From the NCBI RefSeq assembly GCF_030866745.1, contig NZ_CP133016.1, positions 248,001 through 312,000 of the forward strand: a stretch of DNA of 64,000 nt, given 5' to 3'. A program made the position numbers and the translations under genes. The stretch's first letter is position 1. The number at the start of each line of letters is the position of its first letter. Below are positions 53,618 to 63,192 of this stretch, piece after piece. The notes under the pieces are model-generated. The model had not been told where the DNA came from. It saw only the letters and a program-made list of their open reading frames with translations, and made no database searches. The stretch is from Sphingomonas flavescens (lineage in GTDB: Bacteria > Pseudomonadota > Alphaproteobacteria > Sphingomonadales > Sphingomonadaceae).

Positions 53618-55612
53618 ATGGAGCTTATGCTGCCTTCCGACCGCCGCCTTGCTAACGCGATCCGCGCCCTCGCGATGGATGCCGTGGAGGCTGCGAACAG
53701 CGGTCACCCCGGCATGCCGATGGGCATGGCGGACGCCGCCACCGCGCTGTTCACCCGTCACCTGAAATTCGACGCAGCGGACCCGCGCTGGCCCGACCGC
53801 GACCGCTTCATCCTCTCGGCGGGCCACGGCTCAATGCTGATCTACGCCCTGCTCTATCTGACCGGGTACGAGCGGCCGACCATCGAGGACATCAAGCGCT
53901 TCCGCCAGTTGGGTTCGCCGACCGCCGGTCACCCGGAGAATTTCGAACTCCCCGGCATCGAGGTTACCACCGGCCCGCTCGGCCAGGGGGTGGCGATGGC
54001 CGTGGGCATGGCGATCGCCGAGCGTCACCTCAACGCGACCTTCGGCGACGAGCTGGTGGACCACCGCACCTTCGTCATCGCCGGCGACGGCTGCCTCATG
54101 GAAGGCATCAACCACGAAGCCATCGGCCTTGCCGGGCACCTGAAGCTCAGCCGACTGATCGTGCTGTGGGATGACAATGACATCACTATCGACGGCTCGA
54201 CCGAGCTGTCGCGCAACGAGGACGTGGTCGCGCGCCATCAGGCCTCCGGCTGGCACACCTGCGAATGCGACGGCCTCGATGCCGCCGACGTCAGCCGCGC
54301 GATCGAGGAAGCGACCGCCGACCCGCGCCCGAGCCTGATCCGCTGCAAGACGATCATCGGCTACGGCGCGCCCGACAAGCAGGGGACGTCGGCGACCCAC
54401 GGCTCTCCGCTCGGCGCTGAGGAAATCGCCAAGGCGCGCAAGGAGCTGGACTGGGACCTGCCACCGTTCGAGGTGCCGGACGACGTGCTCTCCTCGTGGC
54501 GCAGCGCGGGCAAGCGCGGTGCGGTCGAGCATGCGCTGTGGAACGAGCGGCTGGAGCAGAGCGGCCGCCGCGACGAATTCCTGGCGCGCCTCAACGGCAA
54601 GGTCAGCGATGCCTGGCTGAAGCCCTATCTCGACAAGCTGCTCGCCGACCTGAAGCCGGTCGCCACGCGCAAGGCCTCGGAAATGGCGCTCGAAGCCATC
54701 AATTCGGCAATCCCCTCGACCATTGGTGGTTCGGCCGACCTCACCGGCTCGAACAACACCAAGACCAAGAACATCGAGCCGCTGACGGCGGAGAATTATG
54801 GCGGCCGCTACATCTATTACGGCATCCGCGAGTTCGAGATGGCCGCCGCGATGAACGGCATGGCGCTGCATGGCGGCGTGGTGCCTTACGGCGGAACCTT
54901 CCTCGTTTTTACCGACTACGCCCGCCCGGCCATCCGCCTCAGCGCGCTGCAGCATGCGCGGGTCATTTACGTCATGACCCACGATTCGATCGGGCTTGGC
55001 GAAGACGGTCCGACCCATCAGCCGATCGAGCATCTGCAGAGCCTGCGCGCGATGCCGGGGCTGGAGGTCTTCCGTCCCGCCGATGCAGTCGAGACCGCCG
55101 AATGCTGGGCGCTGGCGCTGGGCAGTGACAAGCCGAGCATCCTCGCATTGACGCGTCAGAACCTGCCGCCGCTGCGCAAGGATGCGGTCGGCGAGAACCT
55201 CTGCGCACGCGGCGCGTACCGCCTGAAATCCGCCGAAAACGAGCGCAAGGCGATCATTCTTGCCACGGGTTCTGAAGTCGAGATCGCGCTTGGCGCCGCC
55301 GAGCAGCTTGAAGGGCAGGGCATCGGCACCGACGTCGTTTCCATGCCCTGCACCGAGCGTTTCGATGCCCAGCCGTGGGATTATCGCGAGGACATCTTGC
55401 CCGACGTCAGCAACCGCCAGATCCTGCGCGTCTCGATCGAGGCGGGCACCACCTTCGGCTGGGAACGCTACGTCGGCCTCCACGGCCTGAAGCTCGGCAT
55501 CGATCGCTTCGGCGTCTCCGCGCCGGCGCCCGACGCCTACAACTATTTCGGCCTGACCCCAGCCAAGATCGCCGAACGCATCACCGATTTCATGAAACAA
55601 CGAGGAATATGA
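53618..55612 (+). CDS. tkt: Transketolase
   Basis: A thiamine-diphosphate enzyme of the pentose-phosphate and Calvin-type carbon rearrangements. The frame is open far upstream (through the zapA region), but the family starts at ATG 53618 or 53627 ([20 protein letters not shown]); 664 residues from the first. Seen are [15 protein letters not shown], the [16 protein letters not shown] strand, the ThDP motif [13 protein letters not shown] ... [10 protein letters not shown], the catalytic Glu in [14 protein letters not shown] and [20 protein letters not shown]. It heads the tkt-gap-pgk run, its stop overlapping the gap start. Confidence 0.97.
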   Translation: MELMLPSDRRLANAIRALAMDAVEAANSGHPGMPMGMADAATALFTRHLKFDAADPRWPDRDRFILSAGHGSMLIYALLYLTGYERPTIEDIKRFRQLGSPTAGHPENFELPGIEVTTGPLGQGVAMAVGMAIAERHLNATFGDELVDHRTFVIAGDGCLMEGINHEAIGLAGHLKLSRLIVLWDDNDITIDGSTELSRNEDVVARHQASGWHTCECDGLDAADVSRAIEEATADPRPSLIRCKTIIGYGAPDKQGTSATHGSPLGAEEIAKARKELDWDLPPFEVPDDVLSSWRSAGKRGAVEHALWNERLEQSGRRDEFLARLNGKVSDAWLKPYLDKLLADLKPVATRKASEMALEAINSAIPSTIGGSADLTGSNNTKTKNIEPLTAENYGGRYIYYGIREFEMAAAMNGMALHGGVVPYGGTFLVFTDYARPAIRLSALQHARVIYVMTHDSIGLGEDGPTHQPIEHLQSLRAMPGLEVFRPADAVETAECWALALGSDKPSILALTRQNLPPLRKDAVGENLCARGAYRLKSAENERKAIILATGSEVEIALGAAEQLEGQGIGTDVVSMPCTERFDAQPWDYREDILPDVSNRQILRVSIEAGTTFGWERYVGLHGLKLGIDRFGVSAPAPDAYNYFGLTPAKIAERITDFMKQRGI

Positions 55613-56619
55613 TGACCAAAGTCGCCATCAACGGATTCGGCCGCATCGGCCGCCTGGTCGCCCGCGCGATCCTCGAGCGGCCGGACTGCGGGTTGGAGCT
55701 CGTCAGCGTCAATGATCTTGCCGACGCCAAGGCCAACGCCTGGCTGTTCAAGCACGACAGCGTCCACGGCAAATTTCCTGGCGACGTGAAGGCCGAAGGC
55801 ACTGACATCGTCGTCAACGGCAAGAAGATCCACGTCACCGCGCAGAAGGATCCCGCGAACCTGCCGCATGGCGACCAAGGCGTCGAGATCGTGCTCGAGT
55901 GCACCGGTTTCTTTACCGACCGCGAAAGCGCGCAGAAGCACATCGACGCCGGCGCGAAGAAGGTCCTGATTTCGGCGCCGGCCAAGGGCGTCGACCTGAC
56001 CGTTGTCTATGGAGTCAACGACGACAAGCTGACCGCCGAGCACAAGATCGTCTCCAACGCCTCTTGCACCACCAATTGCCTGGCGCCGGTCGCCAAGGTG
56101 CTGAACGACGCGCTGGGCATCGAGCGCGGGCTGATGACCACCGTTCACGCCTACACCAACGACCAGAAGATCCTCGACCAGATCCATTCCGATCTTCGCC
56201 GCGCGCGCGCAGCGGCGATGTCGATGATCCCGACCACGACCGGTGCCGCTCGCGCCGTCGGCGAAGTGCTGCCGGAGCTGAAGGGCAAGCTCGACGGCTC
56301 CGCGATCCGCGTTCCGGTGCCGGACGTAAGCTTGGTCGACCTGACCTTCACGCCCAAGCGCGACACGACGAAGGAGGAGGTCAACCAGATCCTCAAGACC
56401 GCCAGCGAGACCGGGCGCCTCAAGGGCATCCTGGACTACACCGACGAGCCTCTGGTTTCTATCGACCTTATGCACACGCCGGCCAGCTCGACCGTCGACA
56501 GCCTCGAAACCGCGGTTCTCGACGGCAAGCTCGTTCGCGTCGTGAGCTGGTACGACAATGAATGGGGCTTCTCGAACCGCATGATCGACACCGCCTGCGC
56601 GATGGCGAAGCTGGGCTGA
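55612..56619 (+). CDS. gap: Glyceraldehyde-3-phosphate dehydrogenase
   Basis: Oxidises glyceraldehyde-3-phosphate to 1,3-bisphosphoglycerate with NAD(P). From ATG 55612 (an adjacent ATG at 55609 is equally possible) the protein has 335 residues. The N-terminal [17 protein letters not shown]ossmann loop and catalytic Cys152 in [12 protein letters not shown] are clear, as are [15 protein letters not shown] and [14 protein letters not shown]. The Asp residue usually selecting NAD over NADP is replaced in a [17 protein letters not shown] context. Confidence 0.97.
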   Translation: MTKVAINGFGRIGRLVARAILERPDCGLELVSVNDLADAKANAWLFKHDSVHGKFPGDVKAEGTDIVVNGKKIHVTAQKDPANLPHGDQGVEIVLECTGFFTDRESAQKHIDAGAKKVLISAPAKGVDLTVVYGVNDDKLTAEHKIVSNASCTTNCLAPVAKVLNDALGIERGLMTTVHAYTNDQKILDQIHSDLRRARAAAMSMIPTTTGAARAVGEVLPELKGKLDGSAIRVPVPDVSLVDLTFTPKRDTTKEEVNQILKTASETGRLKGILDYTDEPLVSIDLMHTPASSTVDSLETAVLDGKLVRVVSWYDNEWGFSNRMIDTACAMAKLG

Positions 56620-56620
56620 C

Positions 56621-57823
56621 GTGAGCGGTTTCCGGACGCTGGATGACCTGCCCGAAGACCTGACCGGCAAGAAGGTGCTGGTCCGGGTCGACCTCAACGT
56701 GCCGATGGATGGGGCGCGGGTGACCGACGACACACGCCTGCGGGCCATGCTGCCGACGGTGCTGGAGCTCAGCGACCGCGGCGCGGTCGTGCTGCTGCTG
56801 TCGCACTTCGGCCGGCCCAAGGGTGAGGTGCGGCCCGACATGTCGACGGCGCAGCTGGTGCTGCCGCTGCATCGACTGTCGGGACGGTCGGTCCGGTTCA
56901 TCGAGGACTGCCAGGGTCCGGAAGCCGCGCGCGCCATCACCACCATGCTGCCGGGGAACATCGGCATCCTCGAAAACACGCGCTTTCATCGCGGCGAGGA
57001 GAAGAACGACCTCGAGCTGGCCAAAGGCATGGCGGCGCTCGGCGACTATTATGTCGACGACGCTTTCTCGACCGCGCACCGCGCGCACGCGTCGACGGAG
57101 GGGATCACCCATTACCTGCCCAGCTTTGCCGGCCGTGCGATGGAGGCGGAGCTCAAGGCGCTTGAGCGCGCGCTCGGCAATCCGGAGCGGCCGGTCGCCG
57201 CAGTGGTCGGCGGCGCCAAGGTCTCGACCAAGCTTGCCGTGCTCGGCCACCTCGTCGGTAAGGTCGATCACCTGATCATCGGCGGCGGCATGGCCAACAC
57301 CTTCCTCGCGGCGCGCGGGATCGATGTCGGCAAGTCGCTGTGCGAGCACGACCTCACTGGCGAAGCCAATGCGATTTTCGACCGTGCAGAGCAGGCCGGC
57401 TGCACAATCCACCTGCCGTACGACGTTGTCGTAGCCAAGGAATTCGCACCCAATCCACCGAGCCTGCGCACGTGCAATGTTCACGAGGTGGCGGCTGACG
57501 AGATGATTCTAGACGTGGGTCCTGCGGCCGTCGAAGCGCTCGCCGACGCACTAAAAACCTGCAAGACGCTTGTTTGGAACGGTCCGTTGGGCGCCTTCGA
57601 GACGCCACCGTTCGACGAGGCGACCGTCGCGCTGGCAAAGACGGCAGCCGCGTTGACCAAGGATGGCTCTCTGATTTCCGTTGCCGGTGGCGGGGACACT
57701 GTCGCCGCGCTCAATCACGCCGGCGTGGCGGGCGATTTCACCTTCGTTTCCACGGCTGGCGGGGCGTTTCTGGAATGGATGGAAGGACGCACGCTGCCTG
57801 GCGTGGCCGCGCTCCAACAATAA
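56621..57823 (+). CDS. pgk: Phosphoglycerate kinase
   Basis: ATP-forming glycolytic step. A 400-residue protein from GTG 56621, one base after gap. [50 protein letters not shown] and the ATP-site [34 protein letters not shown] (in part) are standard. Its stop lies four bases before the B2 protease start, so the RiPP gene rides on the glycolytic transcript. Confidence 0.97.
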   Translation: MSGFRTLDDLPEDLTGKKVLVRVDLNVPMDGARVTDDTRLRAMLPTVLELSDRGAVVLLLSHFGRPKGEVRPDMSTAQLVLPLHRLSGRSVRFIEDCQGPEAARAITTMLPGNIGILENTRFHRGEEKNDLELAKGMAALGDYYVDDAFSTAHRAHASTEGITHYLPSFAGRAMEAELKALERALGNPERPVAAVVGGAKVSTKLAVLGHLVGKVDHLIIGGGMANTFLAARGIDVGKSLCEHDLTGEANAIFDRAEQAGCTIHLPYDVVVAKEFAPNPPSLRTCNVHEVAADEMILDVGPAAVEALADALKTCKTLVWNGPLGAFETPPFDEATVALAKTAAALTKDGSLISVAGGGDTVAALNHAGVAGDFTFVSTAGGAFLEWMEGRTLPGVAALQQ

Positions 57824-57827
57824 GCCG

Positions 57828-58292
57828 ATGGCGATCGGCATGACCGCCGCGCGCAAAGGAGCGGTCCGCCGACTGATTGAGCGGAGCGGGCGCGACAACC
57901 TGTTACTAGCCGAGGCCGTGGTTCACTTGCTGCGAGCATGGTCGGCCGTTCGCTTCCTGCCGTTCCGCTGGGCGGTTACTTCGGGATCAGCGCGGGTCGG
58001 AAAGAAACCGAGCGCAGATGCCGATCGGCTTGCCTGGGCCGTTTCTGCAGCCGGTGCCCATGTGCCGTGGCGGGCGGTCTGCCTGGAGCAAGGGCTGGCC
58101 TTGCAGCGCATGCTCCGGCGCCGTGGCGTGGATGCTCGGCTGCAGTACGGGATAGGTCATTCGAATGCGGGCGAACTTCAGGCGCATGTCTGGGTCAGCG
58201 TTGGAGACCGGATTGTCATCGGCGGCGAGCAGGCGCCCGATTTCAAATGCGTAGCGACGTATCCGGAGAAACAAATCGGCCCATCTCAGTGA
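57828..58292 (+). CDS. Lasso-peptide B2-type transglutaminase-like leader protease
   Basis: 154 residues of the Transglut_core3 family, the B2 protease of lasso-peptide maturation, which cuts the leader from the precursor. The Cys-His-Asp triad is visible: Cys85 (WRAVCLEQGLALQRMLRRRG), His120 (ELQAHVWVSVGD) and Asp127 (GDRIVIGG). The protein lacks the N-terminal PqqD-like leader-binding (RRE) domain found in one-piece B proteins, and no separate B1 gene is seen nearby. It starts 4 bases after pgk and its last 50 bases overlap, tail to tail, the synthetase gene on the other strand. Confidence 0.85.
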   Translation: MAIGMTAARKGAVRRLIERSGRDNLLLAEAVVHLLRAWSAVRFLPFRWAVTSGSARVGKKPSADADRLAWAVSAAGAHVPWRAVCLEQGLALQRMLRRRGVDARLQYGIGHSNAGELQAHVWVSVGDRIVIGGEQAPDFKCVATYPEKQIGPSQ

Positions 58293-60135
58293 GAAAAATC
58301 CCTGTTGCCAGTACGGCAGGCAAATCCATTGAATAGGTAATCCGACCGAATCCCTTGTTCCAGTCATCTGCCGGCCAGCGGTCAATGGCGCTACGCACCG
58401 CGGCGAGGTCGATCAGTTCCCCGACCTCCACATTACCGCTGATTTCCTCGAGAAGTTCGTAAGCTTGACTTTGATTGAGACGCAGATGCCAATCGGCGGA
58501 CTGGAGCCCGCGGTTCTGCGCCTGAAGTACGATGGCGGGCACCCGATCCCTCAGCCCTTCGCGTGCCAGCGGCCGTGACTGGCCGTCGCGGATGAGCTGA
58601 TCTGGCGGAAGCCGCATGCTGAATTCGATTAGCCGTCGATCGGACGTCGGATCGCGCTCCTCGATCCCCTGATCCGCAATCGCGGCGAGTCGCCATGGTC
58701 CGACGTCGTCAACGCGCAATTTCCGCCAGCGGTCGCGATAAGAATTCCCGCTAGGACGATAGCGGTCCGCGCCGCGTTCCCGTATCGCGTCGCGCCAGCA
58801 GGGATGGAGAAAGTTTGCGCCGCGGCCTTCGGCAATCTGCTGGAATCCAAGCAAAAGTGCGTCGTAGACCGGGCTTGGCATGTGATAGCCGAAGGAATTC
58901 AGCAGAATGCCGCGCCAGCGTACGTCGGGTCGGTTCGCCGCCGACCGTGCCTCGTGCCACCATTGGTCCCAGCGCCGCATTCGGGTCAGGTCGCCAAGTG
59001 ACGCGAGCCCGCCGGTACTCAGGGTCAGGTTGCCCAACTCTCCAGTCAAGATGACGCGAGCACCTGCCGCCTTGGCCTGCGCCCGTATCGCGACCCACCA
59101 GGCGACGTTGAATGGGCTGAGGATCGGAAGCTGGCAGAGACGCGCATAGCGACGCATCACCTCATGAATGGGAGCCGTTTCCCGCACGACCCTGTGTTGA
59201 ACGCCATAATATCGCGCCGCAGCTTCGGCGATCTTGGTTTCGTCGGCATAGCGACCACGAGGCAGCGCGCCCAAAGGGCCTTCGAGTGGCGCGGCGGTGA
59301 ATGCCCATAGCCTTCTCGGCTCCGCGCTCAGTCGCGCGGCGGTCGCCGTAACCGCATTGCTGTCCCATCCACTGCTGAGGTGGGTTGCGCTGCTTCCTTC
59401 CGACATGCGCGAGTGGACAGCTAGGCCGAGCAATTCGCGAAAACGCTCAATCTGCTCTGCGTCTGACGATCTGACGTCGGCTTCGAAGTTCGGCTCCCAG
59501 TTCGTCCGTCGGACCGTCAGGTCTTCGCAAACCAAGCTTTCGCCGGGGCGGACGCGCTCAATTCCTGCGAAGACCGTGCGCTCGCTCTCATGCGGAACGA
59601 GCGCAAGGTCGCTCGCAAGCTGATCAAGTTCGGGTCCGCTGTCCTCGAGCAGTACGCGAAGGCCGCTGGGCATGCTTGCGAAGGCGATGCCGCTGATCCG
59701 GCGAGCGTAATACAGCGGTCGCTGACCGGTCGGATCTCGGGTTAGCGTGAGCCTGCGTCGAGCCCGATCATATGTCGCGATGGCATATTCGCCGACAACG
59801 TCGGCAAGATAGCCGTCACCTACGCAGCGCCAGTACCGAAACAGGAGTCCGGCGTCGCTCAGTTGGCGGTAATCAGGCACGCCAAGTCTCGCGAACAGAT
59901 CGCTGCGGTTCGCGAGATGGACGTCCGCGGCCATGAGCCAGCGATCGTCAGCCACGAAAGGCTGATCGACTAGCTGATCCTGAAAATGAGGAGAAAAGGC
60001 TAGAGCGACATCATCGAAGGCGCGAGTGCGGGCGTGCAGCGATCCATAGTCACGTAGCGCGCGTATCGACTTGTTGCAGCAAGCCTCAAGAAATGATGCG
60101 TCGCGGAACCCGACTAGCCCCGCGATGGCGGCCAT
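58243..60135 (-). CDS. Asparagine-synthetase-like (lasso-type macrolactam synthetase) protein
   Basis: 630 residues with an N-terminal Ntn-like glutaminase domain (about 1-210) and a C-terminal adenylating AsnB domain (about 230-620). The N-terminus is MAAIAGLVGF, so the Cys nucleophile for glutamine hydrolysis is missing, as in lasso-peptide C proteins, which use the peptide's own amine. The PP-loop reads HLSSGWDSNAVTA (Ser254-Ser259). Further marks are YADETKIAEAAARYYGV and TGELGNLTLSTGG. It lies 27 bases below the 36-residue precursor gene on the same strand, supporting an A-C unit. Ordinary asparagine synthetase is unlikely. Confidence 0.87.
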   Translation of the reverse strand: MAAIAGLVGFRDASFLEACCNKSIRALRDYGSLHARTRAFDDVALAFSPHFQDQLVDQPFVADDRWLMAADVHLANRSDLFARLGVPDYRQLSDAGLLFRYWRCVGDGYLADVVGEYAIATYDRARRRLTLTRDPTGQRPLYYARRISGIAFASMPSGLRVLLEDSGPELDQLASDLALVPHESERTVFAGIERVRPGESLVCEDLTVRRTNWEPNFEADVRSSDAEQIERFRELLGLAVHSRMSEGSSATHLSSGWDSNAVTATAARLSAEPRRLWAFTAAPLEGPLGALPRGRYADETKIAEAAARYYGVQHRVVRETAPIHEVMRRYARLCQLPILSPFNVAWWVAIRAQAKAAGARVILTGELGNLTLSTGGLASLGDLTRMRRWDQWWHEARSAANRPDVRWRGILLNSFGYHMPSPVYDALLLGFQQIAEGRGANFLHPCWRDAIRERGADRYRPSGNSYRDRWRKLRVDDVGPWRLAAIADQGIEERDPTSDRRLIEFSMRLPPDQLIRDGQSRPLAREGLRDRVPAIVLQAQNRGLQSADWHLRLNQSQAYELLEEISGNVEVGELIDLAAVRSAIDRWPADDWNKGFGRITYSMDLPAVLATGIFLTEMGRFVSPDTSLRI

Positions 60136-60162
60136 GCGTCAAAGAAAGTTACGGCCGCCTGG

Positions 60163-60273
60163 TCAGGACTTGCCGCCGCCGGTTTGCGCGTCCTTGCTGC
60201 CCGTCGAACCCAATTCAGCCGAGCCCGCGACGAGGGGCTTCACTTCCGGCTTGCGCCACTGCTTCTTGACCAT
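60163..60273 (-). CDS. Candidate RiPP (lasso-type) precursor peptide
   Basis: A 36-residue frame, MVKKQWRKPEVKPLVAGSAE then LGSTGSKDAQTGGGKS, with a strong ribosome site (AAAGGAGC) 7-8 bases before its ATG. It sits just upstream of the AsnB-like synthetase. The W-x2-P-x-V-x2-L pattern resembles the YxxPxL leader motif that binds the RRE. A core starting at Gly22 would put Asp28 at ring position 7, one of the known lasso ring sizes. The leader lacks Thr at -2 (Glu20 there), so the cleavage site is uncertain. The C-terminus is Gly-rich and lacks bulky plug residues. Confidence 0.68.
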   Translation of the reverse strand: MVKKQWRKPEVKPLVAGSAELGSTGSKDAQTGGGKS

Positions 60274-60292
60274 CCCGAGCTCCTTTACCGCA

Positions 60293-60321
60293 GGCATAGC
60301 TTTGGCGACGCCGTTGCACAA
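60293..60321 (-). promoter_or_regulatory. Candidate promoter of the precursor-synthetase unit
   Basis: On the minus strand TTGTGC (60321-60316) and TATGCC (60298-60293) are separated by 17 bases, 20 bases before the precursor ATG. The predicted leader is very short but includes the ribosome site. Identified by eye only. Confidence 0.35.
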
Positions 60322-60424
60322 TGTCCTGTGCTAGGGCCTGCGAAGAGCTCGACCCAGTCTCCTTGAGCCCTCGCCAAGCCGAGGCTATCGCGCACCTCAA
60401 ACAGGAACGGGAGCGTCGGAGAAT

Positions 60425-61312
60425 ATGCAACAGTCGGACATGCGTGAGCGGATTGCCAAGGGTGACGGGTTCATCGCCGCGCTGGATCAGTCGGGCGGGT
60501 CGACCCCAAAGGCATTGAAAGGCTATGGCGTGGACGAGGGCGCCTGGTCGTCAGACGAGGAGATGTTCGACCTTATTCACCAGATGCGCTCCCGCATCAT
60601 CACCTCACCCTGCTTTGGCAGCGGCAAGGTCATCGGTGCGATTCTCTTCGAGCGCACGATGGACGGACAGGTCGACGGCAAGCCGACCCCGCAGGCGCTG
60701 ATCGACCAGGGCGTCGTGCCCTTCATCAAGATCGACAAGGGCCTCGAGGATCAGGACGCCGGCGTGCAGATGATGAAGCCGATGCCGGGCCTCGATGAAC
60801 TGTTGGAGCGCGCCAAGGGCCTTGGCGTGTTCGGCACAAAAGAGCGGTCGGTCATCAACGAGGCCAACGAAGGCGGCATCGCAGTGCTCGTCGCGCAGCA
60901 GTTCCAGGTTGCCCGGCAGGTGCTGGGCCACGGCCTGATGCCGATCATCGAGCCCGAAGTGAACATCAAGAGCGCCGACCGCGCCGAGTCCGACCGGCTG
61001 CTGCTCGCCGCGATTCTGGAAGAGCTGGATGCCCTTCCGGACGGCCAGCAGGTTATGCTGAAGCTGTCTATCCCGGCCGAGGCGGGTTTGTTCAATCCGC
61101 TGGTGAATCACCCGAAGGTGCTGAAGGTTGTCGCCCTGTCCGGCGGTTTCTCCCGCGAAGAGGCGTGTGCGGAACTGGCGAAGAACCCGGGCATGATCGC
61201 GAGCTTCAGCCGGGCACTGCTATCGGACCTCCGCGCTCAGCAGAGCGATGAGGAATTCGACAGCACGCTCGGCAAGGCCATCGACGAGATTCACGCCGCC
61301 AGCGTCGCTTAA
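60425..61312 (+). CDS. fda: Fructose-bisphosphate aldolase class I
   Basis: Schiff-base aldolase splitting fructose-1,6-bisphosphate. The 295 residues have FIAALDQSGGSTPKALKGYG, VPFIKIDKGL, PIIEPEVNI and VMLKLSIPAEAGLF, whose Lys positions serve as Schiff base and general acid in this bacterial class I group. The start is ATG 60425 after GGAGAAT. It belongs with tkt-gap-pgk in central carbon metabolism; the RiPP genes lie between pgk and this gene. The stop shares TTAA with the convergent lipoprotein gene. Confidence 0.94.
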   Translation: MQQSDMRERIAKGDGFIAALDQSGGSTPKALKGYGVDEGAWSSDEEMFDLIHQMRSRIITSPCFGSGKVIGAILFERTMDGQVDGKPTPQALIDQGVVPFIKIDKGLEDQDAGVQMMKPMPGLDELLERAKGLGVFGTKERSVINEANEGGIAVLVAQQFQVARQVLGHGLMPIIEPEVNIKSADRAESDRLLLAAILEELDALPDGQQVMLKLSIPAEAGLFNPLVNHPKVLKVVALSGGFSREEACAELAKNPGMIASFSRALLSDLRAQQSDEEFDSTLGKAIDEIHAASVA

Positions 61313-61743
61313 GGTTTGGGCGGTGGGGGCGGTCCGCCGAGACGGTCGTCGCGCCGTTCATAGGTGAAACGGTAGTCGCGCGGCTCAATCCGGTGATCGG
61401 TCGTCTTTTCGGGCCTCACGCCTGCAAGGGCGAGCATCTGGCCGTGAGTGGTGTGGATCTGACCTAGCGTGAGATTGGCGGTCTCGCGCCAACCCTTACC
61501 GTCAATCCGCGTTTGCACGACTAGCCGGCCCGCCCAGACGCAACGTGCGTTCATCGGGCAACGGCTGTCCTCGACAACTTTGATCGGGGTGGCCGTCAGA
61601 TCGCCGACCCGCACTGCCTGACCAAGCGGCACGGGGGTCTCCGCGGGCCACGCGCTGCCCGGGATGTTCGAAACGGTGGCACAAGCGCCAAGTGGGGCGA
61701 GGCAGAGCACAGATGCGGCAGCGAAGACGAGCGGAGCTTTCAT
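61309..61743 (-). CDS. Hypothetical lipoprotein with DSRCP motif
   Basis: 144 residues. A signal peptide ending in the lipobox LGAC (MKAPLVFAAASVLCLAPLGAC, about residue 21) predicts a membrane-anchored periplasmic protein. The core has VVEDSRCPMNARCVWAGRLVV, a Cys-pair motif common to a family of small envelope proteins with a beta-sandwich; the tail is Pro-rich (GGPPPPPKP). The function is unknown. Confidence 0.72.
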   Translation of the reverse strand: MKAPLVFAAASVLCLAPLGACATVSNIPGSAWPAETPVPLGQAVRVGDLTATPIKVVEDSRCPMNARCVWAGRLVVQTRIDGKGWRETANLTLGQIHTTHGQMLALAGVRPEKTTDHRIEPRDYRFTYERRDDRLGGPPPPPKP

Positions 61744-61778
61744 TGGACGGGTGGGACACTTTCGCTAATGCACCGGCC

Positions 61779-62441
61779 ATGAACGCCGACGAAGCCGACC
61801 TGTCCATTTTCCCGCCGCCCGAGCGAATCGAGCCGGCTAAGCTTTATCTGATCAGCCCGCAGGATGTTGCGGGCGCGTTCGGCGATCGGCTGAAGGCGGC
61901 GCTGGAGCCCGGCCTTGCCTCGGCGTTCCAGCTGCGCGTCAAGGACGTAGGAGAGCATGAACTGACGCGGCTTGCCGAACCGCTGCAGCGGATATGTGCG
62001 GACGCGGACATCGCTTTCATCGTTAACGACAGCGTGTCTTTGGCGAAGCGGCTGGGCGCCGACGGAGTGCACCTTGGTCAAGGGGACGGCGACATTCGCG
62101 ACGCGCGAGCGGTACTGGGTCCTACGGCGCAGATCGGACGAACCTGTCACGATAGCCGCCACCTCGCTATGGAGGCGGGTGAAGAAGGCGCCGACTATGT
62201 CGCGTTTGGCGCCTTCTACCCGACGACGACCAAGCCGTCCGACTATCGCCCCGAGCCGCCAATCCTGAGTTGGTGGTCGGCCCTGTTCGAAATCCCATGT
62301 GTCGCCATTGGGGGAATCACGCCTGACAACGGGCGGCCGCTGGTCGAAGCAGGCGCGGACTTCCTTGCGGTCTGCCAAGCGGTCTGGAGCGCGGAAGATC
62401 CGGCTGTGGCAGTGCGGGCGTTTGAGAAAGTGCTCGCCTAA
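61779..62441 (+). CDS. thiE: Thiamine-phosphate synthase
   Basis: Joins the thiazole and pyrimidine moieties into thiamine phosphate. From ATG 61779 it has 220 residues (the frame is open to 61692). The TIM-barrel marks are FQLRVKD, FIVNDSVSLAKRLGADGVHLGQGD (in part), IGRTCHDSRHLAMEAGEEGADYVAFGAFYPT (in part), KPSDYRPEPPIL and VAIGGITPDNGRPLVEAGADFLAV. The usual phosphate-binding TxTK is replaced by TTTKP. It occurs without other thi genes nearby; a TenI-like regulator is a less likely alternative. The stop shares CTAA with the next gene. Confidence 0.9.
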   Translation: MNADEADLSIFPPPERIEPAKLYLISPQDVAGAFGDRLKAALEPGLASAFQLRVKDVGEHELTRLAEPLQRICADADIAFIVNDSVSLAKRLGADGVHLGQGDGDIRDARAVLGPTAQIGRTCHDSRHLAMEAGEEGADYVAFGAFYPTTTKPSDYRPEPPILSWWSALFEIPCVAIGGITPDNGRPLVEAGADFLAVCQAVWSAEDPAVAVRAFEKVLA

Positions 62442-63148
62442 ATGAACTGACGTTCGCGGTACCATTTGGTGACGATGTACTTGGTGCCGCGCTCGACCGG
62501 CATGCCTTCGTGGAGCGTCCACGGATTGGGGCTGCCGTCGAGCGCCATGTTGTTCCAGATGAGAATGCGGCCGAGTTTTGGTTCGGCCTGATAGTCGAGC
62601 AGCTTGAAGCGGGTCGCGCCGCCGGCTTCCGGCTCGTTTAGGTAAATCATCGCGGTCCAGGTTCGCTGCCCGCCGTGGGGTTCGTACTCGGCCCAGTAAG
62701 GCTGATCGATGTAGAAGAAGTCGGCATGCTCGCGGAAGCGCTGTCCTTCCTGGTAGCGTTGCCCCTGCAGCGGCTCGCCCCAGGCTGGATCGATGCCTAG
62801 CAGTTCGGCAATCTGCCCATTGATGCTGGTGATCAGAGGATCGTAGGCGTTGAGGTTGCAGCTGTAGCTGGTGCGCACGTCCTCATGCTTTTCCTTTTCA
62901 TACAGCGGCGAAGGATAGCTGCCCGCGTCGATCTGCTCGCACATCGCCTGGCAGGCGTCTGACGTCAGGAAGTTATCGCCGTAGTAGAGCTGAATCGGCT
63001 GGCGGGGCGAGGAGCAGAAACGCCACAAGCGCATGCGTTGATCGAGGGTGTCGCCGACACGTCGGCCGATGCCCGCACGAAGGTCCGACCGCTGTTGGCC
63101 GAAGGGCGTTGGCGGCTCGTAATAAGGCGGCGGTTCGGCGTCGGCCAT
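62438..63148 (-). CDS. 2OG-Fe(II) oxygenase, prolyl-4-hydroxylase-like
   Basis: From ATG 63148 (MADAEPPPYYEPPTPFGQQR) it has 236 residues; the frame is open upstream to 63307 without protein-like sequence. The iron ligands are His141 and Asp143 (REHADFF) and His213 (WTLHEGMPV), with Lys223 as the 2-oxoglutarate contact. RTSYSCNLN, RYQEGQRF and FLN/YLNEPEAGGATRF are the P4H strand motifs. The substrate, whether protein or small molecule, is unknown. It has a DUF72 gene upstream on the same strand. Confidence 0.88.
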   Translation of the reverse strand: MADAEPPPYYEPPTPFGQQRSDLRAGIGRRVGDTLDQRMRLWRFCSSPRQPIQLYYGDNFLTSDACQAMCEQIDAGSYPSPLYEKEKHEDVRTSYSCNLNAYDPLITSINGQIAELLGIDPAWGEPLQGQRYQEGQRFREHADFFYIDQPYWAEYEPHGGQRTWTAMIYLNEPEAGGATRFKLLDYQAEPKLGRILIWNNMALDGSPNPWTLHEGMPVERGTKYIVTKWYRERQFI

Positions 63149-63192
63149 CAATGCAATCTGCTTTAGATTGGCGCGATTGCCAATCGGCTCGC

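Noticed and set aside
53831..55600. Long open minus-strand frame opposite transketolase (589 codons), with similar ones opposite gap/pgk (55543-56979), murJ (29640-31169, plus), topA (16197-17114) and glyA (9318-10229, plus)
   Set aside because: These are mirror frames caused by high GC at third codon positions of well-identified genes; their translations are His/Arg/Val-rich and match no family.
57681..57827. Upstream extension of the B2 protease frame into pgk
   Set aside because: It is an alternative frame of the conserved pgk C-terminus; ATG 57828 starts the family-like sequence.
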